Shown here in pieces: positions 19,780-28,572 of a DNA stretch of 64,000 nucleotides (its first letter is position 1; each line of letters starts with the position of its first letter). The stretch comes from JAOUEA01 sp963821925 (lineage in GTDB: Bacteria > Actinomycetota > UBA4738 > HRBIN12). Both the position numbers and the translations under genes were made by a program. The stretch covers positions 868,001 through 932,000 of the forward strand of contig CAWGFO010000001.1 in the NCBI GenBank assembly GCA_963821925.1, given 5' to 3'. The notes beneath the pieces are model-generated. The model had not been told where the DNA came from. It made no database searches and saw only the letters and a program-made list of their open reading frames with translations.

Positions 19780-21144
19780 TCAGCGAGCGGAGACGGTCTC
19801 GTGCTGCTCGAGCTGGAACCGTTCCTGCAGGTTCCCGAGCACGGCGATCAGCTCGTCGACCTCTTCATCGGTGTTGGCGGCGGTGGTCTGTATCCGGAAG
19901 CCGACCTCGTTCTTGGGCACCAGCGGGTAGGCGGCCATCGTCGCGTACTGCCCGTGCTCGAACAGGTACCGGCCCACCTCGTCGATCTCCTCGTGGTTCG
20001 CGAGCGGGATCTCGACGATCGGGAAGCCCGAGGTGTTGGGGGTGTGGATGCCCATCTCGTGCAGCGCCTGGAGCAACCGGTGGGTCATCCGATGCAGGTC
20101 GGCCCGGTGGCGGTCGCCGCGCGTCCGGTTCGCCTCGAGGCCGGCGAGGGTCGTGGCGAGGGACGCCACCGGCGAGGGTCCCGAGTAGAGGTACGGGGGG
20201 GCCAACACCTTGAGCGCCTCCTTGAGGCGCGTGGGCAGGGCGATGAAGGCGAGGAGCGACGAGTACGACTTCGAGAAGCCGGCGACGAGGACGACGTTCT
20301 CGTAGTCGACGCCCTGGTGCGCGATCACGCTGTTGCCCGTGCTTCCGTAGTCGCAGAGCTCGTCGACCGACCGCTGGCCGATCACGCCGAAGCCATGGGC
20401 GTCGTCGACGTACAGGAGCGCGTCGTGCTCTCGTGCCACCCGGGCGAATTCAGACATGTCGGGCGCGTTGCCGGTCATCGAATTGACGCCGTCCATCGCG
20501 ATGATGCGCGGCGCGCCGGGGTCGCTCGCCGCGAGCATCTCTTCGAGGTGGGCGTGGTCGTTGTGGCGGAAGCGCACGACGGTCGCGCCGTGGCCCGCGG
20601 CCACCATCGCCCCGTCGTAGATCGTCTTGTGCGCCCGCCCGTCGAGGAAGATCGTGCCGTCGCCCACCAGCACCGGGATCACCGACATGTGGATGTGCGT
20701 GATCGTCGGGAGCACGAGCGAGTCCTCGGTGCCGAGCAGCTCGGTGAGCTGCTCCTCGATCTCGGGGTAGAGGCGCGGGTTCCCGAGGAGCCGGGACCAA
20801 GAGGGGTGCGTGCCCCAGTTCGCGAGGTACTCGGGCACCGCGGCGATGATCTCCTCGTCCAGGTCGAAGCCGAGGTAGTTGCAGCTCGCCCAATCCGTGA
20901 GCCACCGGTCGCCGATCCTGATCCTGCGCCCGATCTGTTCGTCGATCACCGCGTCCATCATGGGGTGGGTGGTCGTGAGCCTCGTGAGGTCGGACACCGT
21001 AGCGACCCAGCGGTCCAGCCACCCGTCGATCTGGCGTCGGCGTGGCTTGCCGTTCGGCGACGGCTCGACGGGCAGATCGCCCAAGCGGCGGCCGATGCGG
21101 TCGGTCGTACGCCGACGGGGGGAGTCCGGATGATCGATGTCCAT
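19780..21144 (-). CDS. Alpha-oxoamine synthase-like PLP enzyme
   Basis: Fold-type I PLP-dependent enzyme of 454 residues in the alpha-oxoamine synthase group (KBL, BioF, ALAS, SPT), which join an amino acid to an acyl-CoA with loss of CO2. Evidence: LTDWASCNYLGFD near residue 80, YVDDAHGFGVIGQ with the PLP-pyridine Asp, and the lysine segment VAGFSKSYSS. It differs from standard members: the segment after the N-terminal domain reads GTHPSWSRLLGNPRLYPEIE and the PLP-phosphate region is TITHIHMSVI, so the substrate could be unusual. The ATG at 21144 follows GGGGAAG; an upstream GTG at 21240 is less likely. Intact gene. Confidence 0.8.
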   Translation of the reverse strand: MDIDHPDSPRRRTTDRIGRRLGDLPVEPSPNGKPRRRQIDGWLDRWVATVSDLTRLTTTHPMMDAVIDEQIGRRIRIGDRWLTDWASCNYLGFDLDEEIIAAVPEYLANWGTHPSWSRLLGNPRLYPEIEEQLTELLGTEDSLVLPTITHIHMSVIPVLVGDGTIFLDGRAHKTIYDGAMVAAGHGATVVRFRHNDHAHLEEMLAASDPGAPRIIAMDGVNSMTGNAPDMSEFARVAREHDALLYVDDAHGFGVIGQRSVDELCDYGSTGNSVIAHQGVDYENVVLVAGFSKSYSSLLAFIALPTRLKEALKVLAPPYLYSGPSPVASLATTLAGLEANRTRGDRHRADLHRMTHRLLQALHEMGIHTPNTSGFPIVEIPLANHEEIDEVGRYLFEHGQYATMAAYPLVPKNEVGFRIQTTAANTDEEVDELIAVLGNLQERFQLEQHETVSAR

Positions 21145-21334
21145 GGCTCTTCCCCATCGGTCCTTCCGTGGGGGACCTTTACCTTCGTACACAGGGCATC
21201 CCCGTCGCTCGACGCCCCGTCGCGGCCCGCCGGGGGACACGTTCGAGTAGTCATATCGAGCTAGGGCTCCGGCCCTCGGTCACGGTCGGCATCGGAGCGA
21301 GTCGGCCGAGGGTGGATCCGGGCGGAACGTCCGC

Positions 21335-21847
21335 TCAGGCGACATCGATCCAGACGTCGTCGCGCTGCTCGGTTCCGCGAGTCATGTTGACGCGCCAGCA
21401 CCCCGGATGGTCGAAGACGATCGTCGATCGCCATGCCACGCCGGGACGCTCCCGGCGGACGGAGCGATCGCGCTCGAGGCCGTCGATCTGCGTCACTGAG
21501 CCCCCGTCGTCCACGACCACGAGGTCCGGAGCGGACCGGGCATCGATGCGCCGGGTCACGTCGAACGGTTCGCCGGACGGGAACGGGGACTCGCCGGCGA
21601 ACCGGGCCTAGATCGTCGTCCCGTCCCGGGTTGCATCTCGGTCGACGATCGCAGCGGTCGCGTCGGCGACGGAGGGTCGCAGTCCGGCTGCCCCAGGGTA
21701 CGCGCCACCGAGGAGATCCTGGAGGCGTTCGCGAGCGGGTCCGGCCCGTGGATCAGATCGGGGGTCGCCGGCGCACGACGCGAGCACGACCAGGCAGGCG
21801 ACACCGATCGTGCCCCGCCGCGAGGACGCCAGAGGCACCTGAACCAC
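21335..21847 (-). pseudogene. Lipoprotein with an internal amber codon
   Basis: The start near GTG 21847 gives a basic N-terminus, a hydrophobic segment and a lipobox-like end (GTIGVACLVVLASC), so the product would be a secreted lipoprotein. After about 80 codons the frame meets a TAG at 21608-21610, then continues in the same frame for 90 codons with good protein character, including DHPGCWRVNMTRG, a Cys-Trp motif seen at the end of several extracytoplasmic beta-sandwich proteins. A single base change would restore one 170-residue protein. It lies 37 bases downstream of the C45 peptidase gene. Function unknown. Confidence 0.5.
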
Positions 21848-21884
21848 CCCATCCCCACGGTTGTCGGCCGCGGCGACCGGGGGT

Positions 21885-23027
21885 TTACCCGTCCGGATGG
21901 CGCGAGGAACCGGCAGGCGACGACCCCGCCCGGGCCTGAGCAACGAGCTCGTCGACGCGGAGGCGCTCGTAGGCGGTCGCACAGGGGTTGCCGCGCGTGA
22001 GCAGGAGCTCACCCTCGTCGGGCCGCATGATCAGAGAGGCCACCGTCACGTAGTCGTCCTCGGGCGACACGCTGTCGTCCTCGTGCGCGCACACGGAGGA
22101 GGGGCGGCCCTCGTGGTCACGGAGGACGCCCGCCAACGTCTCGACGTCGGCCCGTTCCCTGAGGGCGGCCTCCGCGGTCGACTGCCGGCGCAGGCTGTCC
22201 TCCCCGTCGATCCTCCCGAGGTCCTTGAAGGGTCGATCGGGCCAGAGGAAGTGGTTGGCGTGCGCCAGGGCGGTCTCGGTGGTGGCGAACACCGTCTCGG
22301 GACCGCCGGGGCCGACCTCCAGGTTGACAGCGGCGCCGTCCCCAGAAGAGATCAGGTAGTTCGCGGAGCTGGCGCGCCATGCACGGCTAACCGCCGCGGT
22401 CGCCTCGCCGTGGGTCGCGCTCGTCAGGATCGCACGCAAGATCGCGTGGAACGGCACGCCCGGATCTCCACGGTCTCGGCTCGAGGTCAGGGCGTTCGCC
22501 GTGAGCGCGATCCGCGCCTCGTTCATGCCGCACTTCGCGAGGAGCCCGGCCTCGACCAACGTGACGAACGCCGGGCGGTCGTGCGGCGCCGCGACCAGCA
22601 GCACGCAGGTTTCACGGGCGCCCGGCTTCCAGTCCCAGTTCTGAGCGTGCAGGAGGCGGCCGTCGGCGGAGGCGCTCGGCGTTGCGCAGAGCGCGGTGCA
22701 CTCCCGTGTCGCGCGGCGGGCGGCCCGGGCGTCGAGCCCGAACATGATCTCGGTGCGCAGGTTGAGCGCGAGGACGTCCTCCGCGTCGACCCCGGCGCCC
22801 TCGGCGATCCCCTCGATCTCGGGCAGGAGCTGCGCGTCGTAGCGGTCGATCGGTTCGGCGAACGGGCTGGTCCGCCGGCGCACCTTCTCCCACACCAGGC
22901 CCGTGTACGAACGGAAGATCGCTCCGTAGAGCTCGATCGATCGATGCACTCGGTCGCGCGCCGCGGCGCCGTACGCGCGCCCGCGCTCGCGGGGCCCGCC
23001 GGTGGCGTGGACGACCGGCCATCCCAT
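21885..23027 (-). CDS. Peptidase C45 / acyl-CoA:6-APA acyltransferase-like Ntn hydrolase
   Basis: Intact 380-residue Ntn-hydrolase of the C45 family (isopenicillin N acyltransferase-like), which cleave or form amide bonds after self-processing at an internal Cys. The likely catalytic Cys is in RECTALCATPSASADGRLLH near residue 110, followed by the typical QNWDW. GLLAKCGMNEARIALTANAL and SSANYLISSGDGAAVNLE fit the core. No signal peptide is visible. The ATG at 23027 is leaderless: TAGGCT lies at 23035-23040, seven bases away. It is divergent from the class III aminotransferase, with 71 bases between starts. Substrate unknown. Confidence 0.85.
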   Translation of the reverse strand: MGWPVVHATGGPRERGRAYGAAARDRVHRSIELYGAIFRSYTGLVWEKVRRRTSPFAEPIDRYDAQLLPEIEGIAEGAGVDAEDVLALNLRTEIMFGLDARAARRATRECTALCATPSASADGRLLHAQNWDWKPGARETCVLLVAAPHDRPAFVTLVEAGLLAKCGMNEARIALTANALTSSRDRGDPGVPFHAILRAILTSATHGEATAAVSRAWRASSANYLISSGDGAAVNLEVGPGGPETVFATTETALAHANHFLWPDRPFKDLGRIDGEDSLRRQSTAEAALRERADVETLAGVLRDHEGRPSSVCAHEDDSVSPEDDYVTVASLIMRPDEGELLLTRGNPCATAYERLRVDELVAQARAGSSPAGSSRHPDG

Positions 23028-23098
23028 GGGCGGCAGCCTAGCGGCGGCGACTACGATACGGCCACGACGCTGCCGTCACGACCCTCGGAGGGCTCCCG

Positions 23099-24457
23099 AT
23101 GAACACGATCGACCGGTCTCGGCTGCACGACCTCAACGAGCGCGAGCGCCAGACGTTCCGTGAGCGACACGCCGGATCGCGGGAGCTCGCCGAGGCGGCG
23201 AAGTCCTCGCTGCTGTTCGGCGTCCCGATGAACTGGATGACGCGGTGGTCGGGTGATCATCCGGTGTTCGTCGAGCGCGCCGAGGGGGCGCGATTCTGGG
23301 ACGTCGACGGCAACGAGTACGTCGACCTGTGCCTCGGCGACACCGGCGGGATGGCGGGCCACGCCCCGAAGGTGTCGGTGGACGCGATCGCCCAACAGGC
23401 GGCCAAGGGGATCACGCTGATGCTGCCGACCGAGGACGCCGCATGGGTGGGCGCGGAGATGACCCGCCGCTTCGGGGTCCCGTACTGGTCGTTCACGCTC
23501 ACCGCGACGGACGCGAACCGCTTCGTGATCCGGTGGGCCCGCGAGATCACGAGCCGCAGCAAGATCGTCGTGCACAACTGGTGCTACCACGGGTCGGTCG
23601 ACGAGACGATCGCGACGCTCGACGAGCGTGGCCTGGTGATCGAGCGCGAGGGGAACACCGGGAAGCCCGTGCCGCTCGAACTGACGACACGGGTCGTGGA
23701 GATCAACGATCTCGAGGGGCTCGAGCAGGCCCTCGCGCACGGTGACGTCGCGGCCTGCCTCTTCGAGCCGGCGCTCACGAACATCGGCATCGTGCTGCCC
23801 GACGAGGACTACCATCGCAAGGTTCGCGAGCTGTGCACGACATACGGGACGCTGCTGATCATCGACGAGACCCACACGATCAGCGCCGGCCCCGGAGGCT
23901 GCACGAAGGCGTGGGGCCTCGAACCGGACTTCGTGACGATCGGGAAGACCCTCGGTGCCGGGATCCCGAGCGCGGCCTACGGGGTGAGCCAGGCGATGGC
24001 CGACCGGATCTACGCGGAGGTCGATTGGCTGAACGCCGACGTCGGCGGCACGGGCGGCACCCTGGCCGGCAACGCGCTGTCCCTGGCGGCGATGCGCGCC
24101 ACCCTCGGAGAAGTCCTGACCGACGAGGCGTTCGAGCGGATGCTCGGGCTCGGCGAGCGGTTCGAGCAGGGCGTGCAACACGTGATCGATACGCGCGAGC
24201 TCCCGTTCCACGTGACGCGCCTGGGCTGCCGGGTCGAGTACCTGTTCCGCCCCGACCGCGCACGCAACGGGACCGAGGCCGCCGCCGGCCAGGACGACGA
24301 GCTCGACCCGTTCATCCACCTGTACCTGCTGAACCGCGGGATCCTGATGACGCCGTTCCACAATATGGCCCTGATGTCGCCGGCCACGACCGCCGAGGAC
24401 GTCGACCGGCACACCGAGGTCTTCGCGCAGGCTGCGGACGAGCTGATCGGGGCGTAG
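23099..24457 (+). CDS. Class III aminotransferase (glutamate-1-semialdehyde aminomutase-like)
   Basis: Intact PLP-dependent enzyme of 452 residues in the class III aminotransferase group. Key points: FWDVDGNEYVDLCLGDTGGM near residue 65, LIIDETHTISAGPGG with the PLP-binding Asp, and the Schiff-base lysine in TIGKTLGAGIPSAAYG. It resembles glutamate-1-semialdehyde aminomutase and omega-transaminases; the amino donor and acceptor are not evident. The ATG at 23099 has GGAGGG upstream, and a TACGAT box lies at about 23051. It faces the C45 peptidase gene and ends 13 bases from the convergent serC stop. Confidence 0.88.
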   Translation: MNTIDRSRLHDLNERERQTFRERHAGSRELAEAAKSSLLFGVPMNWMTRWSGDHPVFVERAEGARFWDVDGNEYVDLCLGDTGGMAGHAPKVSVDAIAQQAAKGITLMLPTEDAAWVGAEMTRRFGVPYWSFTLTATDANRFVIRWAREITSRSKIVVHNWCYHGSVDETIATLDERGLVIEREGNTGKPVPLELTTRVVEINDLEGLEQALAHGDVAACLFEPALTNIGIVLPDEDYHRKVRELCTTYGTLLIIDETHTISAGPGGCTKAWGLEPDFVTIGKTLGAGIPSAAYGVSQAMADRIYAEVDWLNADVGGTGGTLAGNALSLAAMRATLGEVLTDEAFERMLGLGERFEQGVQHVIDTRELPFHVTRLGCRVEYLFRPDRARNGTEAAAGQDDELDPFIHLYLLNRGILMTPFHNMALMSPATTAEDVDRHTEVFAQAADELIGA

Positions 24458-24470
24458 GCGACGGCCGCTC

Positions 24471-25577
24471 TCATGCGTGCCGTGTCGCGAACGCGGTCAT
24501 GAAGTCGGCGAGCGCCCGGGCGCCGTCGAGCGGCATCGCGTTGTAGAGGCTCGCGCGGATACCGCCCACGCTTCGGTGGCCCTTCAGGTCGGTCATCCCT
24601 GCTCGGCCGCCTCCGCGACGAACGGCTCGCTCGAGGTCCTCGTCGGGGAGCCGCCAGGTGACGTTCATCAGCGAGCGCGCCTCGGGACGGGCGTGACCAC
24701 GGTAGAAGCCGCCACTGGCATCGATCGCGTCGTACACGAGCTCGGCCTTCATGCGGTTGGTGGTCCGCTGGGCCTCGAGACCACCGACGTCGTCGAGGAG
24801 CCACCGGGTGACGAGCATCAGCACGTAGATCGAGAACACCGGCGGCGTGTTGTAGCAGCGACCCGTGCCGGGCGTAGGTCCGGTAGTCGAGCATCGTGGG
24901 CAGACCGTCGGGCGCCCCGGCGAGCACGTCGTCGCGCACGATCGCGACGGTCACGCCCGCCGGGCCGGCGTTCTTCTGGGCGCCCGCGTAGATCAGCGCC
25001 GTAGCGGCCCACGTCCACGGGCCGCGAGCAGAAGTCCGACGACATGTCCGCGACGAGCGGTACGCCCTCGGGTGCGGCGGGTCGTCGGGGAACTCGACCC
25101 CCTGGATCGTCTCGTTCGTGGTGACGTGGATGTAGGCGGCGCCGGCGCTCACCGCCGACGCGAGCTCGCCGGCCGAGGGCACCGTCACGAAGGCATCGTC
25201 GGCGCCGCTCCAGACCGCGTGCGCGTCGCCCTCCTTCGCGGCCTCGGCGAGGGCCTTCGTCCCCCAGGCGCCCGTGATCACGTACTCCGGCCGGCCGTTC
25301 GGTCCCACGCAGGAGGTTCATCGCGACCATCGAGAACTGCAGGGATGCACCGCCCTGACAGAACGCGACGTGGTGGGTGTCGGGGATCGCGAGCAGCTGC
25401 CGCAGGTTCGCCTCGGCCTCCTCGATCACGCCGCGGAACCACGGGCTCCGGTGCGAGACCTCGAGCGGGCTGGCGCCGACACGCCGGGAGCGCGTGCAGG
25501 TCGCGCTGGGCCTCCTCGAGCACCGGGAGGGGGAGGGTCGCGGGGCCGGCGGAGAAGTTGAAGGTGCGGTCGGTCAT
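24471..25577 (-). CDS. serC: Phosphoserine aminotransferase (frameshifted)
   Basis: PLP enzyme that makes 3-phosphoserine from 3-phosphohydroxypyruvate and glutamate. The start RTFNFSAGPATLPLPVLEEA is the SerC signature; HHVAFCQGGASLQFSMVAMN, AYIHVTTNETIQGVEF, the PLP lysine in IYAGAQKNAGPAGVT and the end GGIRASLYNAMPLDGARALA complete the family order. Frame changes lie near 25480, 25300, 25060, 25010, 24860 and 24610, although the neighbours on both sides are clean. ATG at 25577 is leaderless, with TAGCCT at 25585-25590. About 368 codons, as usual. Confidence 0.9.
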
Positions 25578-25630
25578 GGCGTCCAGGCTATCGAACCTCC
25601 GCCGGGCCGACCGGTCGACGCCCGGGCCGG

Positions 25631-26104
25631 TCAGGCGCCGGGCTTGTAGACCATCAGGTACAGGATCAGCACGAGCGCGGCCGCGCCGGTCCCCGCCACG
25701 ATCGGCACCATCGGGCCGTCGAGATGTGCCGCGAGCTCCTCGTCGGTCATCGTGAACGTGCCGTCATGCCAGCGCGTGCATCCCTCGCGGAGCTTCTTCA
25801 TCCAGGGGGTGCCCGTGACCGACATCGCGGCCATGATCACGAGCAGCACGACGATCGAGCCCCAGAGCCACGTCTGTGCGAAGAGCGTGTTCTGGATCCC
25901 GGCGGCGACGCCGCCGAGCACCAGCAGCCCCATCGAGACGTACATCGGGCCGATCGTGCGCTTCGACAGCTCGCAGAGGGCAAGGATCCGCTCACGGTCG
26001 CGGTCGCCTCCCCGGGCGGCGAACATCGTGTACATCGACACGCCGTGCGTGGCCAGGAACCCGGCCACGCCGAGGATGTGGATGAACACCCAGAGCTCGT
26101 ACAC
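25631..26104 (-). CDS. Four-helix membrane protein (paralogue of 38927-39409)
   Basis: Integral membrane protein of 157 residues, DUF2269-like in layout, with four hydrophobic helices. It begins VYELWVFIHILGVAGFLATHG and ends LYLMVYKPGA. A second copy lies at 38927-39409 with the same pattern (HIL-V--FLA-HG-SM at the start, LMV-KPG at the end). I chose the GTG at 26104 rather than the ATG at 26116: TATGCT at 26112-26117 then sits seven bases upstream as a leaderless -10 box, the same box the paralogue uses, and the two N-termini align. Function unknown; the short His-containing first helix could bind haem or metal. Confidence 0.75.
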   Translation of the reverse strand: MYELWVFIHILGVAGFLATHGVSMYTMFAARGGDRDRERILALCELSKRTIGPMYVSMGLLVLGGVAAGIQNTLFAQTWLWGSIVVLLVIMAAMSVTGTPWMKKLREGCTRWHDGTFTMTDEELAAHLDGPMVPIVAGTGAAALVLILYLMVYKPGA

Positions 26105-26150
26105 GGCCCGGAGCATAGCCCGAGCCCCTACGACGGGCCCGGCACCGGGT

Positions 26151-26297
26151 TCAGTGCTCGCGCCGAGGGCGGGTGATGCGCCCCTTCAACCGGAACCCAC
26201 GGCCCAGATGCACGCGGGAGGGCGCCGTCCCGCGGGGTGCACGCGGGGCACGGCGGTGGCTCGACTCGTGCACGGGCATCTTCGACGTCAGCCGCAT
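26151..26297 (-). CDS. Possible small basic protein, 48 aa
   Basis: Open frame with a very good ribosome-binding site (GAGGAGGAGG, six to seven bases before the ATG at 26297). The product is strongly basic, with many Arg and His residues (HLGRGFRLKGRITRPRREH at the C-terminus), no Cys and no membrane segment. I do not recognise it. It fills most of the 287-base gap between the DDAH-like gene and the membrane protein; outside it I see nothing else in that gap. Short length keeps this uncertain. Confidence 0.4.
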   Translation of the reverse strand: MRLTSKMPVHESSHRRAPRAPRGTAPSRVHLGRGFRLKGRITRPRREH

Positions 26298-26391
26298 GGC
26301 AGCCTCCTCCTCGACTCCACCGTACGGCGCGGGCCGGAGCCCCCAGCCGGTCGGACGGCCCGGGCCGGAGGGGACCTCGGCTTCCGGGCGC

Positions 26392-27243
26392 TCAGCCCCG
26401 GTCGAGCGGGCGGGTCAGGCAGGTGGGGCCGCCGTCGCCCTTGCGGGAGATCTCCGAGCCTTCGAACACGCGAACGTCGACGCCCATGGCCTCCATGCGA
26501 CGCCGCGTCTCGGGGTTCCCGTCGACGGCCAGGGCGACGCGGGGGGCGAGCGCCAGCACGTTCGGACCCATCGAGTCGAACTCGTCGTCGGGGACCTCGA
26601 TCATCCCGACGCCGCGTTCGCGGAGCAGCTCCACCAGGCGGACGGGCACCATCGGCAGGTAGACCACCGCGAGGTCGACGTCGAGCGGCGAGATGAACGA
26701 CATCAGGTGCAGGCATTCGGCCGGCCCGTGGAAGTGCGGCAGGTCGAAGACCTCGATCGTGGCGCCGCCGGGTTCCAGCAGGGCGCGCAGCTGCCGGATC
26801 CCCTCCTCGTTCGTCCGGTAGCCGCGGCCGACGAGCAGCGTGCGGTCGTCGAGCCAGAACATGTCGCCGCCCTCGGCGGTGGCCGTGCCGGAGAGCGCGC
26901 CGACGACCGGGACGCCGGCCGCCGCGAGATCCTGCGCGCACGCGTCGGGTTCGGCGAGGCGTCCCGGCTTGCCCGGGCGGAGCAGGATCACGCCGGCGTC
27001 GGTCATCAGGACGGGGTCGTAGGCATAGATCGCATCGGGGTCGCCCTGCACGCGCGTCGTACCGACGACGACCTCGGCGCCGGCGTCAGCGAGGTGCGCA
27101 CGGAACGCGGCATGCTGGTCTCGGGCGAGGGCCGGGTCGGGCGCGTCGCGCCACCCGTGATCACGCCATGCCCGGGCGTCGTCGTCGACCGGGGGGCGCA
27201 CGTAGACCCGGCGGATCGGTGCGTAGCCGTTCTGGATCGCCAT
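26392..27243 (-). CDS. Dimethylarginine dimethylaminohydrolase/amidinotransferase-family protein
   Basis: Guanidine-modifying enzyme of the pentein fold, 283 residues, most like dimethylarginine dimethylaminohydrolase. Catalytic features are kept: TAEGGDMFWLDDRTLLVGRG (substrate-binding acids), the His in GPAECLHLMSFISPLD, and the nucleophilic Cys near the C-terminus in GDGGPTCLTRPLDRG. It would hydrolyse methylated arginine or a related guanidine to citrulline and an amine. ATG 27243 is leaderless, with TACCCT at 27252-27257. Gene is intact and alone. An arginine deiminase role is less likely because of the short length. Confidence 0.85.
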   Translation of the reverse strand: MAIQNGYAPIRRVYVRPPVDDDARAWRDHGWRDAPDPALARDQHAAFRAHLADAGAEVVVGTTRVQGDPDAIYAYDPVLMTDAGVILLRPGKPGRLAEPDACAQDLAAAGVPVVGALSGTATAEGGDMFWLDDRTLLVGRGYRTNEEGIRQLRALLEPGGATIEVFDLPHFHGPAECLHLMSFISPLDVDLAVVYLPMVPVRLVELLRERGVGMIEVPDDEFDSMGPNVLALAPRVALAVDGNPETRRRMEAMGVDVRVFEGSEISRKGDGGPTCLTRPLDRG

Positions 27244-27277
27244 CGGACGAGAGGGTAGCGGAGCCACGTCCCGGCGG

Positions 27278-28009
27278 TTACCGCTTGTGGGCGTGCCGAT
27301 CCGGCTCGGATGTCTCGGCGTCGGCGGCGGACCGGGGAGTGACCCGGCCGAGGTCGGCCGCTCCCTCCAGGCCTTCGGGGGGATCCGCCTCGGGCACGAT
27401 GACGATCTCGTCGGTCCCGGCCGTTCGGAGTACGCCGGCGGCGGCCGGATCCACCGAGGCCGTCAGCGGCAGGATCACGACGGATGCCGGGGCACGGTCC
27501 CCGATGATCGCTTCGCCCGGGCCGACCGTCACCTCACGGGCGAGGGCTCGGACGGCGTTGGAGCCGCGCCGCCTCGCCGCGCGCCAGGATCGCTCGAAGT
27601 GCTGCGGGGTCCTGGCGCGGGCGTGCCGAGGTCCCGGCGCCATGGAGCGCCGCTCCGGCGCTCTGGTGCTCGGCTGGCCGGTGAGGCGTTCCATCGTCCG
27701 GCCCAGCTCCCGGAGCACGTCGGACGGCTCTACGCGGGCGTCACCACCGATCGGGACGACGGCGCCGGGCCACACCAGGACCACGCGGGTCGAGGGCGCG
27801 ATCGTGCGGATCATGGCGACGGCCATCGCGCCGATGCCGTCGTCCATGACCACGACGTCGGGCCGGTGGACGGCGACCACACGTGCCAGCTCGGCCGACG
27901 TCGCGGCATCGCCGACGACGTCGTAGCCCTCGCCCTCGAGGACGAAACGCAGCAAGCCTTTGCGGGTGGACGGGCCCTCGGCCACCACGACGCGGACGGG
28001 ATCACTCAC
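27278..28009 (-). CDS. Degenerate response-regulator receiver protein
   Basis: Protein of 243 residues with an N-terminal receiver-like domain (VRVVVAEGPSTRKGLLRFVL, VVGDAATSAELARVVAVHRP, DVVVMDDGIGAMAVAMIRTI). The putative phospho-acceptor Asp is in VVVMDD, but the usual acidic pair near the N-terminus reads AE and the Lys of the last strand is absent (VVLVWPGA), so phosphorylation is doubtful. Residues 100-165 are basic and probably disordered; the C-terminal 75 residues form a small unknown domain (VGPGEAIIGDRAPASVVIL). GTG start at 28009 with GAGGGA upstream. No kinase is adjacent. Confidence 0.65.
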   Translation of the reverse strand: MSDPVRVVVAEGPSTRKGLLRFVLEGEGYDVVGDAATSAELARVVAVHRPDVVVMDDGIGAMAVAMIRTIAPSTRVVLVWPGAVVPIGGDARVEPSDVLRELGRTMERLTGQPSTRAPERRSMAPGPRHARARTPQHFERSWRAARRRGSNAVRALAREVTVGPGEAIIGDRAPASVVILPLTASVDPAAAGVLRTAGTDEIVIVPEADPPEGLEGAADLGRVTPRSAADAETSEPDRHAHKR

Positions 28010-28148
28010 GCGTTCTCTGTCCCTCGTTCGACCTGCAGCATGTGCTGGAACGGAGCCTAGCCCATGGATGCGGTCCGACGGAAGGCTCCGTTACCGCCAC
28101 CTTCGGACGGGAGCCGCGTTCGGGGCGTGGTCCGTAGACTCGACGCCC

Positions 28149-28568
28149 ATGGGCACTCAGCGTCTGACCTGGACGGGCGACCGCCTTCAGTTCGTCGCAC
28201 AGGCGGGCTACGGAGACGCGTTCGCGGTCGGCGGCGACGCGGAGGGGCCGGGGGCCAAGCCCTCGGACCTGCTCCCGCTGGGGCTCGCGGCGTGCACGGC
28301 GTACGACGTCGTCGTGATCCTGCACAAGCAGCGGCAAGACCTGCGGGCGCTCGAGATCGAGCTCACGACGGAGCAGGAACCCGACGCGCCGTTCGCCTTC
28401 ACCTCGATCCACATGCATTTCGTGCTGACGGGGACGATCGAGGAGCGCAAGGCCGACCGAGCGATCGCTCTCTCGGAGGAGAAGTACTGCTCGGTCGCCG
28501 CGACGGTCCGTCCGACGGTCGCCCTGACGCACTCGTTCGACATCCGTCCCGCCACGGCTGGTCCGTAA
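28149..28568 (+). CDS. OsmC-family peroxiredoxin-like protein
   Basis: OsmC/Ohr-family protein of 139 residues, a thiol-dependent hydroperoxide reductase or related enzyme. It carries the two conserved Cys: GLAACTAYDVVVIL near residue 50 and EEKYCSVAATVRP near residue 112. GAKPSDLLPLGL before the first Cys is typical of YhfA-type OsmC proteins. The ATG at 28149 is leaderless: TAGACT at 28135-28140, eight bases away. Intact. Confidence 0.88.
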   Translation: MGTQRLTWTGDRLQFVAQAGYGDAFAVGGDAEGPGAKPSDLLPLGLAACTAYDVVVILHKQRQDLRALEIELTTEQEPDAPFAFTSIHMHFVLTGTIEERKADRAIALSEEKYCSVAATVRPTVALTHSFDIRPATAGP

Positions 28569-28572
28569 CGGA

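Noticed and set aside
19780..21144. Serine palmitoyltransferase and a sphingolipid pathway.
   Set aside because: The enzyme is clearly alpha-oxoamine synthase-like, but the substrate-binding segments differ from known SPT and no acyl carrier protein or other sphingolipid gene is adjacent.
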